From: Lagopus muta | Taxonomy: Eukaryota; Chordata; Aves; Galliformes; Phasianidae | Reading direction: 5' to 3' | Length of the DNA: 64,000 bases | Assembly: GCF_023343835.1 (NCBI RefSeq) | Contig: NC_064433.1 | Coordinates: 183,909,777 to 183,973,776 of the forward strand | In this document: positions 50,401 through 58,500 of the stretch, piece by piece | Numbering within the stretch: the first letter of the stretch is position 1 | Layout: every line of letters begins with the position of its first letter | The notes under the pieces: model-generated | Seen by the model: only the letters and a program-made list of their open reading frames with translations | Databases searched by the model: none | Told to the model about the DNA's origin: nothing | Translations under genes and position numbers: made by a program

Positions 50401-53400
50401 TAATAGCCAATGAACTCTCATTCCTTTAAATTAATATTATTGTAATTATAGTAAACCATTCCTCTGTAGTGATGAGTATTGAATCTCTTCCAAACAAGAG
50501 TGTCGTGTAGACTCAACTTCAATGAATTCAAGATGAGACATACAGATAATCTGCCATCTCAGGCGAAGACTATGAGTTAAGTGTAGACTCTACACCTATT
50601 TGTTTTATCACACAAAAAATGCATTTTACCTTACTTATGATACCTTTGATCTTTAGAAGTAAGGTGCTTCTGTACAGTAAGAGAGCTGCACACTATGCAC
50701 AGTAGAACAAATAGAACAGTACATGGAGTCAGATTCCTCACAGTTCTGAAGCCTGCTGAGTTGGTTTGTCACTTTAATCCCCACTGAAAACACTTCAAAC
50801 AGCTGCCAGATACAGAGCCTTGAGTTTTCTGCTGCTGTTAACATGCCCAATAGCTGATGCATGCTCCTAGGTTTGACTGTGGGTAAACACGAACTTTCTT
50901 TTCCAGCTATTATTCCACTGAAGTCCCATAGATTTTGCATTGGCAATACAAACTTTTTCCCTAAAATCCATTGTTGAAACTTTTTTTCTCTGCTGTCTTC
51001 ACATACTCTACCACTGGGTTTATAAGAGATCTTTTCTCTGAAATCCCCCAGCTTTCCGAGGAATGGAGTATGCAAGGAGAGTGCCCAGGGTTCCAAACTG
51101 CCCCTGTCATGTTAACCTCTGGATTGTGCTTTCTGTTCAGCACAACCCTCTGCCAGGCAAGTTCAAGATCTGTGCCAGAGGGATGGCTGGTAGAGGGTTC
51201 AGTGGTACCTGCTCCCATTTGTTGACGGTGCCCTGATCACACAGCATCAAAAAGCAGGATGATTTTTGTGTCCTCAAACAACAGAGAAACCTTGTGATCA
51301 AGGGACATCTGAGACCTTATCTAACCCACAATTGCAGCTAGAGAGGTCAGTAAAACCCCAAAACCTTCAATGAAGCTCTGAAGCGTCACTGGTTAACTGT
51401 GGCTACAATGGTTTCTCTTACGATGATCTCTTTCTTCCACTGAATTCAGTGATGAAACTCCCCCTAGACTTCACTAGAGCCAGGATTTCATCTTTAATAC
51501 CCTTTGAATGTTGACTCTTTGCACATAGATTTTTTCTGCTGATGCAATTGGGTCATTTGGCCACATAATGACTCAGCCATGAGTTTAGCACCTGTGACGG
51601 CAGTTTTACTGTCATCCTCTGGGTGGGATCTCCTCACAGGCAAGTTGCACAAACTGTGTTTGACGTTGTGGTAACAAAAAATACCCGTTAGTGCTGGTGG
51701 ATGCATGACTTAGCCCAGATAAATGCAGGTTTGGTGGCCTAAGGAGAAGGGATGAGGGGTTACATCAGGCAAAACTTAATGACCTCTATCACCAGCAGAA
51801 CAAGATTTAAGTGCCTATCATATAAACTAGCACCAAATTAATTTAAGAGAGGTTATCAACCAAACTTTGATCCTGAGGGCTGAGCCATAGTACGAAGGGA
51901 AAGACTAATGTAAGTCAAACCACATCATCCCGTTGCATTTTTCTTTTGAAAGGCCATGGCCTTTATGGCTATTAAGGGGAGCAGGCAATATCTGAACTTG
52001 ACTTCCCTCTGCAGTGATATCCATATCCTAACTCACAACATCTCACAGGGATCTGCAGCATGTCTGGCAAAACAGATAGCACCTTGCGTTCTGCACGTTG
52101 TATCCACCATGGTTTAATTATGTCAGCTCCTTTCACCAGTTGTATCAGGTGGGACAGGATGCTGAACACCTCAGCTTGCCCATATTCAGTGGCTGTAATT
52201 TGGATCCAGCTGTAGTTTCCAAAGTTCTGGGTGCTTTAGCAAATGTCACTTTGATGTTTGAAGGAAGAACTGAGAGTGTAATGCTTGAGTTTCATTCATA
52301 ACAGCCCAAATTATGAGAGCTGATGGAACAGTTTAAGGCTTCAAGTGGACTAGACAGATGGCAGAGGCAGCAGCCTCATTATTCTCTTTACACAAGCACT
52401 GTTGCACAGCGAGATACACGAGCTTTGCAAGCAGCAGGCTGGCCATTGAGCACTGCAGCGACACAGATCATCATGAAAATTAACATCCAAGCAGAATAGT
52501 GATGTTAACACAGGGCTGCGTTTGGGTTAATCAGCTCTGACGAGAGGCAGCCTTTTCCTCTCACACCCAGGGAGGTGCTGATGCAGCTCCACGGCTGCTG
52601 GCTCACTCAGCACCAGCAGGAACCCAGCAGCACTGCCTTGTGCCAGATCCTACTCCCCTAATTTTTAGACCCATGCCTCAGCCACAGGAGTCTCCTTTCT
52701 GTAAAGCAGCCTCATTGCTGCAAAGATCTAAAGACGGAGGGAGAACTCAGCTTTGGCACGGCAGCGTTGAAAATCATCTTTATAATCTCACTATCTGATC
52801 CAGGTAATGTGACATTTTCCATTATGTGGTTGCTAACTCAGCACTTTTGTTAAGTTGCAAAGAATAAGTGGATTTGATTATATCTCTGTGGGCTAGCTGG
52901 AATCAAAGGGAACATCCCTTTTTGTATGTGCACCAGCACTTTTAGAGATAACCAGTTTGTCTGCAAGGTCTTCATCTGCACTTCCCTATCAATAAAACTG
53001 GGATAGTGCCCCATCAGATGGGTGCTGCAAGGATGCATCACAAGCTGAGAAGTGCTGGGCTCAGCGAGCCTGAGTGCTGCTGTATGCAGAACACGGCTGG
53101 CTCAAAATGCATCCCTGCCTCGATCCAGGAGCTGATCCTTAAACTTCATTAATCCAACTGTGCTTTTCTTACTACCCATAGGAACCAGTTAATTAGCTGA
53201 AGGGTTAAGCCATTAGTATACACCTTTAAATTTACATTAGAAGCTACCCTAAAGAGTTGAATAGTCAAAAAAGCTGTTATTTGTTCACTTCTTCCACGTG
53301 TCTGTACCAACCATTAATCTAGAATACAGCAGCTTTATTCTGGCCTAATGTAATACAGTTTACAAAGTAAACTAGTTACAGGAACCATTTTTTGCAGTAG

Positions 53401-55458
53401 AAGGCTTCACGTAGGGACTGAACCACAAGCAATCCCCAAGCTTGGGATGTAGAGTCCACCTTAAAATCCAGATTACATTTCCTCTGTGGGTAAACCCTTT
53501 GGAATTTGCATTCTCTAATTATTACATTACAACACTGACTGAAGACGCAAGCTATCATTTCTCCCTGTTGTGCCATGAAAAAGGCATTATATTAATGTCT
53601 CAGACTTTAAAGTAAATGTGCCACTTGGTGTCCAGGGATCTCAAAGCACAGACAGACTTAAAAGTACATTTTACAGAATAAACTTTCCACAAAACGAGGG
53701 AGGATCTGTCAATAGCTGCCCTTCACTTAAAGCTCCTTCTTTTCCAGTGAGAGATCTTTCAATTTAGGGAGGGGAGAAAATTTTCCTGTGGCAAAAAGAG
53801 TGGGACGTGAGAAATTCCAGCATTTAACACAACTGAAGAACAACTTTTTTCAGCAAAGAACATTTTAATAGGCTGGGAAAAACGTATCAACCTGAATTCA
53901 GTCTAAAGGGTAACACATATTGACTTGGATGCTAACTGGGAGCTCCAGTTGTTAGTAGAATAAGTATAAGATTTTGCTGAAAAATAAAACTCCTTCTTGC
54001 CTTCTTACAGTGGAAAAAATATTTACTTTATGAAATCTAGATAACAGTGATTCTGAATTTGCCAGCCACTAGAGAAAAGCTCTGCTTTGCCTGGGACTGT
54101 CAGAAAGGACATCCATGTCTAATTGATGGGATAAAATACGGTGCTTTCAATGTGCCTACAGACCTGGTATAGACACTGGACCTCCTCACTCACTCATAGC
54201 TCCCATCCCATCCCTAAGCTTAAACTCAGAGGAAAGATCTCAAATTGTGTTGCCAAAGATACTGATTAAATCTGAAAATATTCCTAGGCATGTCTGAAGG
54301 CCACATGGTAGAAAGGCACTGAGGGCCTGTGCCATCTCCAATTCATGCTTAGGCCAGTTCTCCTGGCACAGTAAGGATATGCAGCCAACCCCAGCAGTGT
54401 GGCATGACAACTGATGCCTGCTTTGCTCTGAACTGAGGCACAGTTCATCACAGTGTTACCCATGCACTCCACTTTTAACACAGGCAGTTGCCAGGACTGC
54501 AGTGTGTCCATTCACAGTCGTACGTAAGTACTTGCTTAAACAGATATCCTAAATGGAGATCTCCACACCTGCACACACTGCAGATAATATTCTTGTATCA
54601 CACTGCAACCAGTATACACATTTGAATTTTACAGTGTTGTACCAAACCTCCAAATTTTTCATCTCACCAAGAGCAAACTCAAAAGTGTTTGCCCACCAAA
54701 CTCTCCTCCACATCTTATTGCCAAGATATGTGCTTGACTGTGGAATTTCACTTTGGACAACATGTCCCAGAAATGCTTGCCTCTCCATGAAATGCACACA
54801 GATGATTTTTAACCCCTTTTGAACCTGTTCTAAAATTGTCTCTTGTGTTTTCCAGAGAGACTGTGGGATCTCTTCCTTTCTTCTCCTTGGAGATCTTCCA
54901 AAGCCACCTGGACATGGCCCTGGGCACCCTGCTCTGGCTGTCCCCAATGGAGCAGGTGTTGGGCCAGGTGGACCTGGACGTCCCTCAGCCATTTGGTGAT
55001 CTTGTAACCCACTATGTGATGACTCTCTGACAAATATCAGTTACTTAATGTTGCCGTATTTAAGTACACCAAAACTACCACTTGGCTTAATCAGCCATGA
55101 TGAAAGAGAATTCTTGCCTTGAAGACAAAATCCTGCCTATGAGAACATCAGTAATAGAACACAAAATGAAAAAAAAATAAATAGAAAAAGTACATCTTAA
55201 AACATTCACAGTGACGTTAAGCATGTTAGTCTATTTCACTTAGAACTGTCACTACCTCTCCATAATACGAGAGCCCCCAGTGACTTACTTGTCCTCTAAG
55301 AGGTTCTGTCCCGTGATCAGATTCTTCCCAGACGGTGCATAGTCCCAATTCTCTTCCACAATCCCAAGGTAATAGGTTCTGATTCTTGTTTCCACCACTG
55401 CAAACAGGCAGAAGAACCCAAGAGTACGAAGGCAGCCACCACCCCACAAGGGAGGCAT
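26248..55458 (-). CDS. HEPHL1: HEPHL1, hephaestin-like 1 multicopper ferroxidase (20 exons, spliced)
   Basis: This is a ceruloplasmin/hephaestin-family membrane ferroxidase. Family members oxidise Fe(II) and other substrates with copper. Twenty coding exons sum to 3489 nt, or 1162 residues, with every splice phase consistent. The product has a signal peptide, six cupredoxin domains as three repeated pairs, a Thr-rich stalk and one C-terminal membrane span with a short tail. The four His-X-His motifs of the trinuclear copper site are visible (HPH exon 2, HSH exon 3, HFH exon 17, HCH exon 18). Cys-His-Met type 1 sites are seen in domains 2, 4 and 6. Hephaestin itself is the main alternative; exon-by-exon similarity and the PANX1 neighbour favour HEPHL1. 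Confidence 0.95.
26528..26608 (-). CDS. HEPHL1: HEPHL1 exon 19 (Thr-rich stalk)
   Basis: Acceptor TCTGCACAG|AGCTGG. It encodes [20 protein letters not shown] then QNRTTTK, a short Thr-rich linker with one N-glycosylation motif, NRT. Poorly conserved as expected for a stalk. Donor AAGG|GTATGG, phase 1. Confidence 0.85.
27632..27791 (-). CDS. HEPHL1: HEPHL1 exon 18 (domain 6, HCH motif)
   Basis: Acceptor TTGCCACAG|ACAGAC. It encodes [20 protein letters not shown], then [20 protein letters not shown], the C-terminal multicopper oxidase signature with type 1 and type 3 ligands (H-C-H-x3-H-x4-M). It ends TINKS with donor TCAG|GTGCAG, phase 1. Confidence 0.95.
28374..28513 (-). CDS. HEPHL1: HEPHL1 exon 17 (domain 6)
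   Basis: Acceptor TTCTTCCAG|CAATCA gives [39 protein letters not shown] and AQTFIFK. It carries the upstream type 1 His (DVH), the HFH trinuclear motif and the acidic residue of the iron site. Donor AAG|GTTGGT, phase 0, a weak donor. Confidence 0.95.
29186..29408 (-). CDS. HEPHL1: HEPHL1 exon 16 (domain 5 to 6)
   Basis: Acceptor GTCATTTCAG|GACACA. It encodes [40 protein letters not shown] and a segment ending FVEGNNKH. Other repeats and mammals have N-(R/K)-M-H at the last position; here it reads N-N-K-H. Donor CATG|GTATGT, phase 1. Confidence 0.95.
29828..29934 (-). CDS. HEPHL1: HEPHL1 exon 15 (domain 5)
   Basis: Acceptor TTTGTTTCAG|GGGAAA. It encodes [19 protein letters not shown] and [15 protein letters not shown]. 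Donor AAAG|GTAACC, phase 0. This intron has no equivalent in repeats 1 and 2. Confidence 0.95.
30844..30955 (-). mobile_element. CR1 3' end, minus orientation
   Basis: AGAATCATAGAATCACCGTG, TTGGCAAAGACCTCCAAGAT and CATCCAGTCCAACCATCCAC mark a reversed CR1 end of the TTGGCAAAGACC subtype. Confidence 0.85.
31110..31243 (+). mobile_element. CR1 3' end, plus orientation
   Basis: GGTGGTACAACTGGTTGCAG, TTGGACTTGATGATCTTTAG and CAATTCTATGATTCTGTGAT mark a forward CR1 end facing the copy at 30844-30955. Confidence 0.85.
32255..32395 (-). CDS. HEPHL1: HEPHL1 exon 14 (domain 5)
   Basis: Acceptor TCCATTTAG|GGCCAT gives [34 protein letters not shown] and APITLPG. Donor CCAG|GTAAGG, phase 1. Confidence 0.95.
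33228..33367 (-). CDS. HEPHL1: HEPHL1 exon 13 (domain 5), with GC donor
   Basis: Acceptor TTTTGCAG|CTACGG. It encodes [40 protein letters not shown] and HLEIL. The only donor that keeps the frame into exon 14 is CTGG|GCAAGT, a GC donor. The nearby GT in AAGTAG would shift the frame. Confidence 0.9.
33729..34060 (-). mobile_element. CR1 LINE fragment
   Basis: GCTTGGGTTGGAAGGGACCC, ACACCTCCAGGGATGGGGCA and GTTCCCCCTTGTCCTATCAC follow the reversed CR1 3' region. The octamer tail is missing. Confidence 0.85.
34540..34753 (-). CDS. HEPHL1: HEPHL1 exon 12 (domain 4 to 5)
   Basis: Acceptor CTTCCTAG|GCACAT gives [20 protein letters not shown], with the Cys, His and Met of the domain 4 type 1 site. 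[20 protein letters not shown] then starts domain 5. Donor GAAAG|GTACAC, phase 2. Confidence 0.95.
35512..35800 (-). mobile_element. CR1 LINE fragment
   Basis: AGAATCACAGAATGACTGAG, GTGGGAAGGGACCTCTGG, GTCCAGGTGGCTTTGGAAGG and CCATTGCCTCTTGTCGTGGC follow a reversed CR1 3' region. Confidence 0.85.
35910..36122 (-). CDS. HEPHL1: HEPHL1 exon 11 (domain 4)
   Basis: Acceptor CTCCTCTAG|CTGTCA. It encodes [40 protein letters not shown] and [17 protein letters not shown]. The His of YDMH is the upstream type 1 ligand of domain 4. Donor TGG|GTATGT, phase 1. Confidence 0.95.
37206..37356 (-). CDS. HEPHL1: HEPHL1 exon 10 (start of domain 4)
   Basis: Acceptor GGCTACAG|AAGGGA. It encodes [40 protein letters not shown] and FKESNKMH. 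Donor CATG|GTATGA, phase 1. Confidence 0.95.
37443..37462. repeat. (TA)10 microsatellite
   Basis: Ten uninterrupted TA units lie about 90 bases upstream, on the gene strand, of exon 10. Confidence 0.95.
37796..38007 (-). CDS. HEPHL1: HEPHL1 exon 9 (domain 3)
   Basis: Acceptor CTCTACAG|GATATA. It encodes [39 protein letters not shown] and [20 protein letters not shown]. It ends at Gln with donor ATGCAG|GTGCCC, a weak donor, phase 0, joining exactly to exon 10. Confidence 0.95.
40077..40208 (-). CDS. HEPHL1: HEPHL1 exon 8 (domain 3)
   Basis: Acceptor CTCTTTAAG|GTCCTG gives [20 protein letters not shown] and SYSIMAHGV, then GAPYLDG. The HPHG of exon 2 is AHG here, as expected for a domain outside the trinuclear site. 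Donor GATG|GTAAGT. Confidence 0.95.
40381..40520 (-). CDS. HEPHL1: HEPHL1 exon 7 (domain 3)
   Basis: Acceptor TTCCACAG|TGAATC. It encodes [35 protein letters not shown] and MKHLGIL. Length 140 nt, equal to its counterpart exon 13 in repeat 3. Donor CTTG|GTACAG, phase 1. Confidence 0.95.
41210..41378 (-). CDS. HEPHL1: HEPHL1 exon 6 (domain 2 to 3)
   Basis: Acceptor CTCCCAG|GTGGCATGG supplies the axial Met of domain 2 ([12 protein letters not shown]). Then [20 protein letters not shown] begins domain 3. It ends NATG with donor CAG|GTAAGC, phase 2. Confidence 0.95.
42184..42438 (-). CDS. HEPHL1: HEPHL1 exon 5 (domain 2)
   Basis: Acceptor TTTTTAG|CAATTA gives [39 protein letters not shown] and [12 protein letters not shown]. 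It carries the upstream His and the Cys and His of the domain 2 type 1 copper site, with an acidic residue in GSEIDIH where ceruloplasmin binds iron. Donor CGAG|GTATGG, phase 1. Confidence 0.95.
42556..42789 (+). mobile_element. CR1 LINE fragment
   Basis: GCTGGAACAGCTGCCCAGAG, TCCCTGGAGGTGTTCAAGGC, GTCCCTTCCAACCCTGGCCG and the end TTCTGTGATTCTGTGATTT identify a CR1 3' end about 120 bases before exon 5. Confidence 0.9.
43664..43843 (-). CDS. HEPHL1: HEPHL1 exon 4 (start of domain 2)
   Basis: Acceptor GCGATTTAG|GAACTG and donor CATG|GTGAGC bracket 180 nt. It reads [20 protein letters not shown], then [10 protein letters not shown], matching the family at the domain 1-2 junction. The first 15 residues lack the D-R-E-F block found at the same place in exons 10 and 16. 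Confidence 0.9.
45516..45728 (-). CDS. HEPHL1: HEPHL1 exon 3 (domain 1, HSH motif)
   Basis: Acceptor TTTATTAG|GAGCGC gives [27 protein letters not shown] and [20 protein letters not shown], then [13 protein letters not shown] provides two more trinuclear-site histidines. Donor AAAG|GTACTG, phase 1. Confidence 0.95.
46105..46250 (-). mobile_element. CR1 LINE fragment, degraded
   Basis: AATCATGGAATTGTTAAGGT, TGGAAAGACTACTAAGATCA and TCCAGTCCAGCCATCAGCCC match a reversed CR1 end with many differences. Confidence 0.8.
46675..46919 (-). CDS. HEPHL1: HEPHL1 exon 2 (domain 1)
   Basis: Acceptor CAACATTAG|GTTTGC. It encodes [35 protein letters not shown] and [24 protein letters not shown] supplies two copper-binding histidines of the trinuclear site. 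Donor GAAG|GTAAAA, phase 1. In repeats 2 and 3 the same segment is split by an intron. Confidence 0.95.
47570..47790 (-). mobile_element. Probable ancient CR1/L3-like LINE remnant
   Basis: The plus strand contains CCTCTTTTCTGAAAGCTTTC, CAATATTTCTC, CTCTCTTGAAGTCAGAAACA and AATATTCCAGCTAAAGCAGG. This order resembles the reversed 3' region of old amniote CR1/L3 elements (other-end consensus recalled from memory). It is far more diverged than the other CR1 copies here. Confidence 0.5.
54855..55025 (+). mobile_element. CR1 LINE fragment near HEPHL1 exon 1
   Basis: CCTTGGAGATCTTCCAAAGC, CACCTGGACATGGCCCTGGG and GCACCCTGCTCTGGCTGTCC belong to the CR1 3' region. The octamer tail is decayed to CACTATGTGATGACT. 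It ends about 260 bases from the exon 1 donor. Confidence 0.8.
55289..55458 (-). CDS. HEPHL1: HEPHL1 exon 1 (signal peptide and N-terminus)
   Basis: It starts MPPLWGGG followed by the hydrophobic [14 protein letters not shown], a signal peptide, then [20 protein letters not shown], the first cupredoxin strand. An ATG 17 codons upstream (55507-55509) is in frame. The inner one was chosen because it aligns with the mammalian start and the outer one would sit very near the predicted transcription start. Donor CAA|GTAAGT, phase 2. Confidence 0.9.
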
Positions 55459-55544
55459 TTGTAGTGATGGCAAGGCTGGCAGCAGGCAGGCAGCAGCAGG
55501 ATGCACCACGGAGCGCTCACCCCTCCCTCCTGGCTCTTGACAAG

Positions 55545-55554
55545 TTATAAATAA
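55545..55554. promoter_or_regulatory. Candidate TATA element for HEPHL1
   Basis: TTATAAATAA on the plus strand reads TTATTTATAA on the gene strand, about 90 bases above the HEPHL1 start codon. That would place transcription start near 55520 with a short 5' UTR. No CpG island is present, in contrast to PANX1, which fits a tissue-restricted promoter. The element reads as a more canonical TATA box on the plus strand. Confidence 0.35.
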
Positions 55555-55559
55555 GGAAT

Positions 55560-58500
55560 GGACAGAGCGAAGCTCCTCCTTTCCAGCAGGTTAGGACTGG
55601 GATAGGTAGAGAGCTCAGCTATGCAGAGCAGGGTTAGGGAGGAGGTTGCTGCCATAGCAGGACTCTTGCCAAGCCTTTGGTGAATACATAAATTGCTCAC
55701 CTACCTGTCTAGGCTACAGCCAGTCAGTTTCTTGGAAGACGCACTGGTTTTTTTTTGGGGACTGGGACTGTTTTTTTCCTCCCTTTTCCAGATTGATTGG
55801 TATGGCATATTGGGATAAGGGTTTTTTTGGGTTGTTTGTTGTTGTTTTTTGTCTCTTTGCCATCTCTTTCAACTTCTTCTTTTCTAAAAATTATTAGAAT
55901 TTTATTATGTATATATAGAGAGAATATTATTACTTTTAACTCTTTTGTCATGTCTGAGATTTATAAAGCTAGCATCTTGCTGCCTTCATTGGGTTTATTC
56001 AATGACATAACATTAGTTTATAAATCAGCTTTATCAGAGAGAGAAAAAGGGAATTTGCCAGTACCTCTCACATTTCTAGGGTTTTCTAACCAATTTCTTA
56101 AGATGTCACGAAGTTTGGATGTCAGATTTGAAGTGACCAAAATGAGGGACATTTTTGCAAAGATTTCTGGAAATCAGCACCTCTGTAAAATCCTTTTGTT
56201 TGGACAGTAAGAATTTAGGCACAAAGATGAACCCTATCTCAAACTTGCAAGTCAACACACCCACATAGCTCTCTAGAAATTCCCTTGTTTTGTAGTCTGA
56301 CTCCTCTAGGAGGATATCATAGAATCATATTGATATTACCATCATCTTGGCAAAGACGAATGCAAGCCTATACAAGTATGAATCAATAGAATTTCCTAAA
56401 CCATTTAGGTAATATTCCCAAGAAATCATTTAGGTGACAAGATCTTTGAAGTCATTAAGAGAGACATTAAATATTGCTGTTCTGGAATGCAGCATTACAC
56501 TTGGAACTCATTTCCAGCTGTGACAGTTGTGAAATTCCCTTTCCACTCCAGAGCTATCAGATTTATTTCATTTGCAATTAATGGTTACCATTTGCTAAGG
56601 ATGTCAGAGGCATCTCAGATGAATTTGGTGGCCACAAGTTTATCTAGATCAATAATAACCTATCTCTGCAATGTAAATGCATTTTTATGTGACAGTTGCA
56701 TGAGGTTCACCCTCTGGCACTCAACAATAACAGCTACACATACCTTCAGCAGCACCCGGTGCTCCTCTGTCACTGGCGTGCGAGTTGCTCTGAAGCCACA
56801 TGTAGAATAACTCAAAAAGCAGCTGAAGTTCACAACAGTTCATAAGGACTCACCTCAAGTAAGACACAGTGCACAGACACAAGGAGGATCTGACCAAAGA
56901 AGATCTCCATTTCTTCAGGTTACGCTTTGCATCTCTTCAGTGGGAAGCACTGACAGACCAATGCACTTGGGTAGGGATGCAAACAACCGCAAATGATCAT
57001 TTCAATTTAGGTGTAATAGCAAAAGAGCCTTAGCTGCGAGCTGCTCTTTGATACATGCTGCTGATGCTCATTATCCCAAGGGGATATGGTTTATCCTGAG
57101 GGGAAATGGTTTTAAACTGAGACAGGGGAGGTTTAGGTTAGATATTAGGAAGAAGTTTTTCACTCAGAGGGTGGTGACGCACTGGAACAGGCTGCCCAAG
57201 GAAGCTGTGGATGCCCCATGCCTGGAGGCATTCAAGGCCAGGCTGGATGTGGCTCTGGGCAGCCTGGTCTGGTGGTTGGTGACCCTGCACATAGCAGGGG
57301 GCTGGAACTAATTGATCGTTGTGGTCCTTTTCAACCCAGGCCATGCTGTGATTCTATGATTCTATGATCCCAGACAAGCCAATTGACCGATAGACAATGA
57401 GAAGAGAAGAAGTGACATAACAGTGTAGATGCTGTTCAGAGATGCAGATCCTCAGAAATGGCGCCCACTGGCTTCCTGGTAACCTTGAAGACTTTGCTCA
57501 TTTCTGTGCTCTGCTGCTGAAAAGCTGTGTTTCCCATTCTCTTCGCATCCCACATCAGCCCAAGTCAACTCTTTCAAAATACCAACACTTAAAAATCCTT
57601 TTCCACTGCTTTGTTAGGTCACTCAGTTCTCAAATGATGCCAACTAATAGTATTGGGATGCTAAAAGGCATAATTGGGAAACAAAAGAAAAGAAATGACT
57701 GCAGTACAGGCAGAGGCTTTCCAACTGGTGGCACAGCTGTCAAACATGCAGCTGTGGTGGGACCAGAAGCCAGCTGCTGGTGATGGAGCTGGGAAAAGGC
57801 TGAGATGATACTTGCAGGTAGATCCCACTGTGGTCTTTGCACAGAGCCTAGGACCCTGCAACTCCTGCAGTGAAAGCCTCCTTTGCTCAGTGTAGCTGTC
57901 CTGAGCTCAGGCAAACTCTGACCATTGTGTTCTCTCTCATGCACTTGAGTTTAGAGAACTAGGTGCCTGTTATGTGAATGTTTACTGCCAAGGTTTTACA
58001 TTTGAATAGGACATACCTTTCTTTAGAAGTTAAGCTCTCAGAATGAGATTGTATACAGTTCAGTTGCTTAAATCAACAACTTGCATGGCTTTGTAGATAT
58101 TTAATGACCAGATACAGGGAAAATTTTATCCAAGCATATATAACTTGCTGTCTATTTGCTTTTTTGTGACTAAGGACTTCTGTTATATGTTTAACAGAAG
58201 TCTATGGATGTGGACTCACACAGTTCAAAGTACTTTGAGCTTACGGGGAAGAGGAAGTGTCTAATTGTGAGCTGGCACGTGATGACACTATAGGCATATA
58301 AACAGTGTTATGTCCTAGTTTTCCTATTGCTTCTCATGCCTGGGATTGGGTCCTGGCTGCTCAGTGCCAGAAAAATCACTCAAAATCCAAATAGAAAGTT
58401 AACTTCCTTGTCTTGTACTGTAAAATTTATTTGTGTAGCAGGAATAATGTATAGACACCAGCATCCTATATCAGAAATGTGTTGTAAGCCTGGTAAACGC

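Larger units (their letters stand above)
46920..55288 (-). other. HEPHL1 intron 1
   Basis: This 8.4 kb intron is the largest of the gene. It contains a probable old LINE remnant (about 47570-47790), a short (AGT)n tract near 48346-48366 and a CR1 copy at 54855-55025. No exon is needed or seen. Confidence 0.7.

Noticed and set aside
55459..55509. Earlier in-frame ATG for HEPHL1 at 55507-55509
   Set aside because: The extra 17 residues would precede a complete signal peptide, and this ATG would lie about ten bases from the predicted transcription start.
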